From: Pelargonium nanum
Taxonomy: Eukaryota; Streptophyta; Magnoliopsida; Geraniales; Geraniaceae
Assembly (NCBI GenBank): GCA_036897485.1
Contig: JAYMTF010000439.1
Span: 1-36,434 of the forward strand
Direction: 5' to 3'
DNA length: 36,434 bases
Shown here: positions 21,827-31,352 of the stretch, piece after piece
Numbering within the stretch: position 1 is the first letter of the stretch
How the letters are laid out: the number at the start of each line of letters is the position of its first letter
Made by a program: the position numbers and the translations under genes
The notes under the pieces: generated by a model
What the model saw: the letters and a program-made list of their open reading frames with translations, nothing else
Database searches by the model: none
Told to the model about the DNA's origin: nothing

Positions 21827-22253
21827 GGAAGGATTTGGAGTTGGAGCAGAGAATTTTGAGCTATAGAATGGTCAGCTCAGAGACCACAGTGACGATGAAC
21901 AAACCCTAGTTTCCCAATTTGATGTGTGGGTGAAGAAGGAGAGGGCATTTTGGTAAATTGGAGTAGGAGTGACACTGAGAAGTGGCGGGTAATGAGAATC
22001 TTGGAGGCAATGAGAACTGTACACGTGGCGGTTGTGTCAGGTAACGAAAGCTAACTACCGTTGGAGTTAGGTAGACTTTGTGGACCCCACTAGAGTTTGA
22101 ATTTGAATATGTATTAAATGCCAAAGTATTCAAATGTGGGCCCACTTGTATAGTTGACGATTGGGATTTTGTGTTAGATTCATACTGGAAACGTCTAATT
22201 CAAATCCGGCCTCAAAAAAGTGCAAGTTGTGGATTTCGAGCTCTAGATGTAAA

Positions 22254-23150
22254 ATGAACGAATTTTATCGATCCAACTCGATTAAAAAATGCATCGACTA
22301 TATTTTATGCCAACCATGATCCAAAAACAATGTTGATTGACAAAGAAAAAAAAATAAATGTTCGGATGTTTCTCAAAGCATTTTTATAGCCTAGACTTAG
22401 TATGATTAAACCAATACTGCTCTACAGACAATCGAGCTTGGGACCCTGGGTTGTCCGGTCTCAGACTTAAACATAACAAACAAAAATAAACATTTGCATG
22501 TCTATCAAACCACTTTTTGTTGATGACCCTGTACTATAAGGGTAGTGACAACATGCGAGCCGCAAATCGAGCTCATCTTGTTTGGTTGCAGACCTAAACA
22601 AGCAAAAAAAAAAAACGCATGCATGTTTATCAAATCATTCTTTGTTGGGTTAGACCCGATACCATTAGGCCTCCATGTTGAAATCGTGCCAAGCTCACTC
22701 GCTCCTAGACACACATGTCGGAAGAAATGATCGGATTTTATCGATCCAACTCAATTAGAAGATGTATTGACTATGTTTTATGTCAACCATGACCCAAAAA
22801 CAATGTTGATTGACAAAGCATTTTTATAGCCTAGACTTGGTATAAGCCAATGCTGGTCTACAGACCATCAAGCATGGGTCGTCCGGTCTCAGACTTAAAC
22901 ATAACAAACAAAAATAAACATTTGCATGTCTATCAAACCACTTTTTGTTGACGACTCTGTACTGTTAGGGTAGTGACAACATGCGAGCCGCAAATCGAGC
23001 TCATCTTGCTTGGTTGCAGACCTAAACAAGCCAAAAAAAACGCATGTATGTTTATCAAATCATTATTTGTTGGGCTAGACCCTACTATTAGGCCTCCACG
23101 TTGAAATCATGCCAAGCTCGCTCGCTCCTAGACACACATGCCGGAATAAA
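22254..23150 (+). repeat. Large tandem duplication, two copies of about 430-475 bp
   Basis: Copy 1 (22254 to about 22726) and copy 2 (22727 to about 23150) both run from 'ttttatcgatccaactc' through 'caatgttgattgacaaag', 'catttttatagcctagact' and 'tctatcaaaccactttttgt' to 'cctagacacacatg'. Copy 2 lacks some internal bases. Each copy also holds weaker internal repeats of 'catgt(c/t)tatcaaa(c/t)ca'. No coding frame spans it. Confidence 0.88.
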
Positions 23151-23320
23151 TGCTTGTTTATTTATCAAACCGCCTTTTACTATCTTAGACTCTTGTATTA
23201 TCACGTCACTGATAACAAATCACTTTCTCCAAAAGATGTTAACTTTAACAATGCCCCCCAAAGGAAGCAAAACCTTTTTTTTTCTTTCACACTAGAGGTG
23301 ACACTTCATATTTCAGATGA

Positions 23321-23592
23321 GACCAACTCGTGTGAGAAGTTTGTTCGCCAGGTTGCAAGTTTTGGGCTGCAACTCAGGTCGGATTGACCTAATTTGACTT
23401 GAAAATTAGTTAAGTCCATTTCATCTTACCCATTTATGTTTGGTAACTCTAAGACCAAACTCGTGTGAGAAGTTTGTTCGCCAGGTTGCAAGTTGCAAGT
23501 TTTGGGCTGCAATTCAGGTCAGATTGACCTAATTTGACTTGAAAATTAGTTAAGTCCATTTCATCTAACCCATTTTTGTTTGGTAACTCTAG
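23321..23592 (+). repeat. Tandem duplication, two copies of about 132-140 bp
   Basis: Copies at 23321-23452 and 23453-23592 are nearly identical: 'actcgtgtgagaagtttgtt', 'cgccaggttgcaag', 'gacctaatttgacttgaaaa', 'ttagttaagtccatttcatc', 'tttggtaactct'. Copy 2 has an extra 'gcaagtt', i.e. a duplication within the duplication. The high identity implies a more recent event than the neighbouring array. Confidence 0.92.
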
Positions 23593-24280
23593 TTGAGACA
23601 AGTGTCATATCATAAGTTTGAAAGGAGGTAAAACAAATGATGTTCGGTGAATCGGTTAAACGAGCTCCTGCATAGTTGCTAAAATGAGTCAATTTTCGCA
23701 TAAAATTGGAACCTCCTCGGGGCATACAAATTTACACAAACCTACACATTTTACACATAAAACCACGCCTCTTTTAGGTCTGGATCAAATTCGGTCTTTC
23801 CATCCTGAACTTGACGAAACCAAATTGGCCTGAATTGCCAGTTCTACTCTAGAGCTCAAAAGCTAAATTAAAATTTCAAGTACAGCCACATTACATGAAT
23901 AAATGTATTATATAACCATTTGTATCTGCACCATGTTCATCTCCAACTACATCAACAAAATTACAAAAGCTCAAAGGCTTGCTAAGTTATATAAATCACC
24001 AGCACTTCAAGTCATTTCTATATTTTCTATCACATCAATTACCAAAGAAACAGGCTCAAGATACATAATCATCTATATGCATCTATGTGAGTTACAGAAG
24101 TACCTTGCTCTGATGACCTTGTTTCTAGCAAATGAAAAAAGCTTTCCACGATACCTGCATCGTCGAAACAGTCGGGACAACAAAAAGGAAGTTACCAACA
24201 ATTGTTGCGTTGGTAGTACAAGATTATTGTTACCATATATATTATATATATAAATGTACATGTAACCTATGTTGGATTCT

Positions 24281-27200
24281 CTATGTATCGCTATTCGACA
24301 CAACCACATTACTACTAACTGTCTTTGATGGTGGCCTATTGATCTTCTCGAGTAACCTACTGAAAACTAATTTCACGGGTATGCATGCTACTGTTGTGGT
24401 GGGGACGGGCACGGGCACGCTACTGCTATCATGTATTGGTTTGCTACTGTACTTGTGTTCCATGGCAAAGGAAGAGAGAGTTCTCGTCTTCTGGCTAGAC
24501 GACAAGCTACTCTTCGGGAGCTTGTTTTGGAGCTTCCTATCTGTTGGAGGCCGACGAATGTGAGGGACATTCTTTCTTGATTTGGAACTCGAGCTCCCTT
24601 TCTTTAATGGCAGTTTCTTTTCTTGATCTGAAAAGGGGAGATCAAGATCCTTGGTAGCTTCATCGCCGTCCAATGCTGATGATGACAAATGGGGGCGTGG
24701 TATCCGAAAATTGGCAGTTCTTCTAGCAGTTCTCCATGCAGGTGGGAGTGCTGTATTTCCATCATCCAGTGCTTCGTTGCCGAAATCACTGACTGTAGAA
24801 AGAAGGGTCTCAGTTAAACCGTCTTCTAGGGTTTCAATTTGGATAGGGTGACCAATTATTGCCTTCCCATTCAGCTTACTCATCAGAGAAACAATGGGGA
24901 CGGGTTCTTTTTGATAACTCGCTTGGACCTTGAGATCAACGTCCACTAAATAGGATCTTGCCCTCCCACCAACATGATGACGCCCAACATATACCGGATC
25001 AAAATAATCTCGCTTGTTCTCCCAGTATCTTCCTAAAGTCGTCTGATCCTCCCAGGCCGAGTCCTCCCAAACGGTCATATTCCGATTGTGATTTTTGGAT
25101 GAATATCTTGATGACAATGGATAGCCTCCACTGCCCAATGGAGCCATTTGACCCCAACCATCCTTTTCGTTCCAATCAGCATCTTCGGTACCATAGTCAA
25201 AATCATTATTTCTGAGAAAGCTCAGGTTTTGTCGTAATGATGGACCCGTGGTCCTTCTGGAAAGATTCCGCACATTCCTCTTCCCTTTCGACTTCCATTT
25301 GGACACAGCTTCATTAGCAGGAAGGGGGTCTTCGGAGTAACGGTGGGTATCACCAGAATGTGCCGACTCATCAAGCTCCTCGCTGCTCAAGTTTCCATAA
25401 TCTCCAAGCACTTCGGGTCTTCCATGAGCATATGGATCTGCTTCAGCAGGTAGAGCAGCAAATGAAGAAACAAAACATAGATGCTGGTATAATTTAAAAA
25501 GCCAAGCTATCGCAACAAAGAAAATGAACAAACAAAACACCATAAAAAGATCCACTTAGATAAGGATAAGAATTATTATATGACTGTAACCAAGCATTAG
25601 TGAAAAACTTCACGCATGTCTAACCAAGCAAGTCTTAAGACCACATCATGCATAACACCGCACAAGAACAAAAGAATAGTCAGTTCAACTATCATAATCT
25701 TCTAGTATGATTTGTGAAATAAAACATGGCTAAAATTCTGAGTCCAGATATAACAAGGAGCGAAACTTCATGTCTTACACAGTGTTGAAGTAGTTAACAA
25801 AATTCTAAGGGCAATCAATAGATTAAGATCCAGTTCAATTGAGGGAGACGAAAGGAAAAAAAAAAAAAATGCTAAATGTACAAACTTTTCTGTACAAAAT
25901 GATGTGGCAATCTACGTGGCGGATGCTTTTTTCGTATTTTCGTAGTTTAAAATTAATTATAACGAATAATAACCCGACATATATGATACCACCACCCTCC
26001 CATGAATTTCTGGCGCGGAGCGCCCGGTGTATTAGACAAACTGCACACGTGGCGCGTTGTCATTCGGCCAAGTCACCAATATAATTTTTGATGTGTCATA
26101 TCTCATTTATTGACACATCATTTTGTACAATTATTTTTGTACAAAATTTTGTACAAATAGCATTGCTAAAAAAAAAAACAAATTGAACTCTTCAGATATC
26201 CATTTGGAACATCCCGGAACTGGAAAGAGACATGAAATAATAGCATATTGATCACTTTAATTGTTCATGGGCAGGACAAAATAAACAGAATAATATCAAC
26301 ATTCATAACAGTAAACAAATAAAGAGTGTAAACTGCATAAAAGCACCCAAAAATGTATACAAGGCCCATATCCAGTTCAGTCTAGCAAGGGAACTAGAAA
26401 TTTTACCTGAAAGTGCAGCCATCTCTTCTTCGTCCATGTCTGGCTCAGTCTCAGAAGAATCATCAGAATCAGAATTGGAAGAATCAGTGTCAGAAGAATC
26501 TGAGCCAGCATCGTTTATAAACCCAGACTGATTCTCTTCAAGAAAAGAACCAAGACGAGGACGACAGCTGCCCTCACCAAACTGAGAAGATGGCATGTCA
26601 ATGTGGCTTGCAGGAATTTCTTTATATTCCAACGAATCACTAGACTCGGTTGGCAAGTATACACATTTACTCCTCTTTGCACGGCTAACGGATCCCACCT
26701 GCTCCACTCCTGAAATAGAAGTAGAAACAGTACCACAGTCAGGGAGCAAGGAATGAGAGACTTCTAATTTTGCACTATTTTGCAATACTTGAACAATGGG
26801 GCGGCGTCTATCTCGTCTCTTAACCAAAATATCTACAGCCAACCCCTCGTGTGACCTTTTCCTTTTGTGTAATGAATTTTTACCGTTTCCATGGCTTGTA
26901 GTTTCCATGGTAAGACCATGAGTAGAGGGAGCTTGAGAAGTGTTGTCAATTGCAGGTCTCTCGGAACCATTTAGAGCAACAGAAGATACAAGCTTTCTCT
27001 TTGAAGGAGTAATCCTTAGCCCGAAGTCCTGTAAACCTCTCATCCGAGGTGTGGCTTCTGAGTTATCATCTTCCCAGCTTTCTTCTTTGACTTTTTGCAA
27101 AAACAATGGACTGGCAACAATCTCACCCTTAGAGGCTGTATCTATGTTCTTTGAAAGTTGATGTGATCTGGGATTTCCGAACTTTCCCTTGTCATTTCCA

Positions 27201-29284
27201 AGACTCCCTGAAGATGTAGTAGTTGGCGCCTTTTTCAAAGCACCAGGCGATTTACTGCACATGTGGTCAGAAGTTGCACCTGATTTCCCTTGTTTATTCA
27301 GCAATTGCTTCTCAAGTTCAAGAGCATGAAGAATAGCATCTTCTCGACGCGCATATTTCTCTCTTTTCTTTATCGGCATGCCTTGCGAGGATTCAGCCCT
27401 TTCAATACAGTCATCAAATTCACCACATCGAAACGCCTTGACACGCTTGGATTTCTCCAAGTTGTACCAATCACTGAACAATGTAACAAAAGGAAGAAAA
27501 AAAGAAGAAGAGGCTTACTAAAAGAACAAAAGAAAATAATTGGAACATTTTCTAGGAATAAATAATTAAAGGCAGAACACATTGAGAACCAAATTCTGAT
27601 ATGAATGCATATAGCAGAAGTAAGCATATAGGTTAGTTCCTGAGGAAGCTAAATGGTAAATGTTACTTTAGATGACATATGGCTATAAAAAAAATAACTG
27701 CTACTTCGAAAAATGCAGATTGACTGAAGATAACCTAAAAGATGAGCTCTGGCTTTAGATAAACATATAAAGTGTTCCCTAAGTGGAGAAGATGTTATTT
27801 CCTGGCAACAGAAAGACCGAAGCCAACTGCTCAGAGAATTTATGCAAGAACAGCAACCTCAAATGGTTCAAAAACTTCCTTTAGCTAATTTAGTAGCAAA
27901 TTCACGATTGCTGCAATTACACGGATGACAATATGTTGATTAATAATAGGAAAATAATTACAAAATTAACACAAGACTTTTATAAAAATAAAAAGAAAAG
28001 TGCATAAAGTCCTTTGAGATAATTTCCATGGGTTAAAATGAGAAAAAGAGGGTCCAATTGTTGATTTGAGAGCAAAACTTAACCAGAAACCCCCTCGAGA
28101 TCATTTACTTAGGGTCTAAGGTTAAAATACAATTTCCCACAAACCAAAATACAATCATAACCCATCATCAACTCACTTCCCTCGAGATCATTCATATAGG
28201 TTTTAATGCTAACATACACTTCTCAATCCGACATGTATAAACCATGTACGATTACCAACTGACTTCCCTTGAGATCATTATCGTAGGTGTTTGCTAAACT
28301 ACATTTCTTCATCCGAAATAAACCATGTCCTTTCACCAACTCACTTCCCTCAAGATCATTCATATAGGTTTTAATGCTAAAATACGCTTCTTCATCCAAC
28401 CTGCATAAACCGTGTCCGATCACCAACTCACTTCCCTCAAGATCATTCCTACAGGTTTTAATGCTAAACCTATACTTCTTCAACCGACCCAAATAAATCA
28501 TTTCCTATCAGCAACTCACTTCTCTCAACATCATTCCTCCCTCAAGACCATTTTATAGGTTTGAATGCTAAAATACACTTCTTCCAACCCGTATGTACCA
28601 TCTTCGTTTCACCAAACCATTTCCCTAGAGATCATTGCTATAGGTTTTGATACTAAAACACAATTCTTCAGCTGCCCCAAATAAACATGTCCTATTACGC
28701 TATTACCAACTCACTTCTCTCGGGATCATTCCTCCCTCAAGATCATTCTCATAGGTTTTAATGCTAAAATAAACTTCAACGGTAAAAACCATGCCCGATC
28801 ACCAACTCATTTCCCATATGGCCAGATAGCCCCTTGAGATCATTCCTACAGGTTTTAATGCTAAAATGCAAATCTTTACACAACCCATTGGGACAATCAC
28901 CAACTTACTCACTACAGCAAGTTTAAACAAATAAAATGCTGCTACACACAAAATCAAAAAACCATAAAATTCGATCCTAAAAGTTTCAAAACAAAGTCAA
29001 ACCCAATTACCTCAAATTCACAAAACCTACCTAACGACAGCTCCTCAAAAGTTCATAAACAATGAAATGAAGAAAAAAAATGAAAATTAGTGAGTGACTT
29101 ACACGCTAGCATCTTCTCTTCCGAGAAGCTTCACTGGAGTTCCCGATCGAGGAGACATGAGATGAGAGGCCGAGAGCTCCTCCGGACCGAGTATCTTCCC
29201 CGGCCACCACGACCCATTTCTCCTCCTGACCCACACGATCGAGCCCACAGAACAATCCGCAGCACCCGATCCTGAACTCTCCAT
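24281..29284 (-). CDS. PWWP-domain nuclear protein (Tudor/PWWP/MBT superfamily)
   Basis: Three exons, 29284-29103, 27473-26407 and 25437-24281, encode 801 residues. A PWWP domain opens the protein (residues about 12-75): VGSIVWVRRRNGSWWPGKI with Trp26-Trp27-Pro28, continuing across the 1.6-kb intron 1 into DWYNLEKSKRVKAF. PWWP domains read methylated histone H3 and bind DNA, so a chromatin role is likely. The middle is basic with Lys/Arg clusters (KKREKYARRED, HKRKRSHEG, VKRRDRRRP) suggesting nuclear targeting. Exon 2 ends in a Ser/Asp/Glu-rich acidic stretch (about 380-410). Exon 3 is mostly polar and unstructured, with no second domain that I recognise. It resembles the Arabidopsis group At3g03140/At1g51745/At3g21295, whose function I do not know. 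Intron 2 has a tandem AAGCAG acceptor that may add one alanine. Confidence 0.9.
25868..26164. mobile_element. MITE-like element in PWWP gene intron 2
   Basis: The left end aatgctaaatgtac (25868-25881) is the near-perfect inverse of gtacaaatagcatt (26151-26164). Further in, 'gtacaaaatgatgtggca' at the left is mirrored by 'tgacacatcattttgtac' at the right. The 297-bp element has no reading frame of note. The outer flanks are A-rich on both sides, so a target duplication cannot be defined. Confidence 0.75.
28080..28900 (-). repeat. Minisatellite of about 88-90 bp units in PWWP gene intron 1
   Basis: Roughly eight to nine degenerate units contain, on the plus strand, 'accaactcacttccctc', 'agatcattc-tataggtttt', 'aatgctaaaatacacttctt' and 'ataaaccatgtcc'. 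Unit length is near 90, so on the minus strand (the sense of the host gene) three units stay in one open frame for about 90 codons. No splice-site or phase support exists for an exon there, so I regard it as intronic. Confidence 0.88.
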
Positions 29285-31352
29285 GTAATTTCCCACAACA
29301 AACCCAAAAATTACCAAAAAAATCGAACCAAAAAAAAACCCTACTTTCTCTCTCTAGAAGCTCGTGAAATTGGACGATCAGTCTCTTCCAAACCAGGAGG
29401 CGAAGCGATCGCGCCGATCAGACGTCGGCGAAGAAGCGGGACGAGGCATGAGAGGAGGATCGGAAATTGGGGGTTAGGGCTAGAGCTAGGGTTTGTTCCG
29501 TTCAAAATTGGGGATTTTTTTTTTATTTTGGTTTTCAATTTCAATTCAGAGGCTGTTGTTTGGTACACAGTTGTGTGGTGAGGGTGTTTGTGACTTTCTC
29601 TCTCTATAACGTTTTGTTCACTCTCTCTCTAAAAATCGGTGATGACTCGGAATGGGTCGCTGTGTCGACTCACTGGTTCGTGCACGTACGAAACTGTACC
29701 GAGTTGGTTTTATATGACGTCAACGAGTGGTGCACGTGCCTGAGACCTCTTCTTTATGGGCCTCATTGGGCCCAACTTTTGGGGCCTCACATTTATCTTT
29801 TAAACTCTTATTTTTAGTGTTGTGTTCTATTCGTGTCGGGTTGAACTTTGATCGTGTGTTGCCCGACTCAACACGAACATAACACGTCTAATAAATATGT
29901 TTAACATCTAAATACGAACATAACATGTTTAATACGGTAACTAAAAATGGCTCGTGTTAACACGACATGCCGTGATTGATATGTACACGACCCAACACGA
30001 TCTGCATGATAGAATCAACACATTTGATGCGACACTATCCAACACATTCAACATAACACAACCCAAAACATTTGACACATTATTGAGATTAATTTACAAT
30101 TATACAATTAAGGGTGTGTGTTGTGTGAGTCAAAATACGACTAATAAATTGTGTGTACATGACTTGGAGTCCCAACATAATTACTAAATGTGTTGTGTTC
30201 TCCAGCACGAACGCGTCACGATCACAAAACGTGTGAGCCCTAACAATCTAGTTTCGTGTCTTGTTATGTTGTAACACAAATTGTCAACTCGAAATGAGTC
30301 TGTTTGATACAAATGTTCTTTGTAATCATGTCGTAGCATGTGTTAGACATCAAGCGATGCCACGTTGTCACACACCAAGCTCACACCGAGTGTGAAGCAC
30401 TAAATTCCTCCCCTTTGGCCCAATAATCAAACCAGACCTATCCTATCCCTATTCTATCCAAAATTTATCGTTCAGACCATCTAGTTAATTCCGTTCGCTT
30501 CATAATATTTTATTGTTATTTATATTTAACAGGAACAGTCTCGTAACTATTTTCTTCTATCAAACTAGTCGTTGATCCCATTTTTGAGCCCCACAAAGCC
30601 TTACTTAAGTATAGTCATCCCTGCAAATGCATTCATGACATTTACGAGACTCAACTCCACCTCATATGTTCAAATTTTATGTACAAATCCAATTTTTAAC
30701 GGTAAAATATATAATACGTTAAATGTTCTATATAATTTATATAGAATCGAAAATTTGAATCTAAACTCACAAACACTCAAAATTTGATTCTATATTTGTT
30801 GGAATCAAGTTGCATACAATATACATGATCAATAGTTGAATTGAGTTGGATCAAACCAGTTCGAATAAGCCCGCACATCATACAAATGACGTGTTTCGTG
30901 TTAGACTTTTACATCCTATACACGAAACTACGATGAAACACGACTCAAAACCCGAATGGATAAGTTCATAAACCCAAAATTTCCCACTACTTCTACTTAC
31001 CAAAATTGTTAGTTGCATTCTACCCAAAAAAAAAATCATAAATACAAAAGGACACGTGGCGGAATCTCTCACGGACAGAGTGTCAGCTCCTCAGCACATT
31101 CATGTATCTTCTGATTATGTTAAATAATAATTAAAATTAAAATAAAATAAAATTTTCAAATTTCAAATTCAGGCTGCAACGGTCAAATTTACTAGGGTTT
31201 TCAGGGAGTCACTTCGTCTCCTTCACTGGTACAAATAGCCCCCAAATCCACCCTTTTCACCAGAACCAATCGATTCTCTCTTCTCAGATCTATCTTCAAA
31301 GCTCTCATTACCCAAAACATCTTGTTTTGTGTTCTTTGATTTTTGAGAGGAA
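29285..31352. other. Divergent intergenic region between the PWWP and acidic-protein genes
   Basis: The two genes point away from each other. The first few hundred bases are the PWWP promoter or leader and the last few hundred the promoter of the acidic-protein gene. Between about 29845 and 30290 lies a degenerate repeat with 'caacacgaacataacacgtc', 'gttaacacgacatgccgtg' and 'acacgacccaacacgatc', related to the repeat in chromomethylase intron 17. The remainder shows no gene. The length (2 kb) argues against a compact bidirectional promoter. Confidence 0.55.
31175..31185 (+). promoter_or_regulatory. MSA (MYB3R-type) element upstream of the acidic KEN-box gene
   Basis: tgcaacggtca matches the MSA consensus YCYAACGGYYA at 10 of 11 positions and lies about 170 bp upstream of the start codon. 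It differs by one base from the plus-strand element upstream of CDC20 (tgcaacggtta). A 'ctagggtttt' telo-box-like sequence follows at 31192. Confidence 0.6.

Larger units (their letters stand above)
21827..24280. other. Intergenic region between chromomethylase and PWWP gene
   Basis: The first roughly 250 bp are the chromomethylase promoter and leader, with an 'aaaccctag' telo-box-like motif at 21902-21910 on the plus strand. The rest is repeat sequence: two tandem duplications (listed separately) and a 'gggtctggatcaaattcgg' block ending in 'gaattgccagttct' at about 23850. The short open frames here are unsupported. The PWWP gene 3' UTR should lie in the last few hundred bases. Confidence 0.55.

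Noticed and set aside
21479..21866. Plus-strand frames opposite chromomethylase exon 1
   Set aside because: They are antisense shadows of the GC-richer first exon; the minus-strand frame has the right start, composition and splice donor.
24132..25215. Several short frames overlapping PWWP exon 3 on both strands
   Set aside because: They are alternate-frame shadows of a 1.1-kb coding exon.
28223..28501. Minus-strand frame of 92 codons with a repeating 30-residue motif
   Set aside because: It arises from the intronic minisatellite having a unit near 90 bp. The PWWP gene splices cleanly across it (29103 to 27473), and no acceptor/donor pair of matching phase was evident.
28080..28900. CRISPR-like appearance of regularly spaced repeats
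   Set aside because: The whole unit is repeated, with no unique spacers, units are degenerate, and this is a plant nuclear intron.
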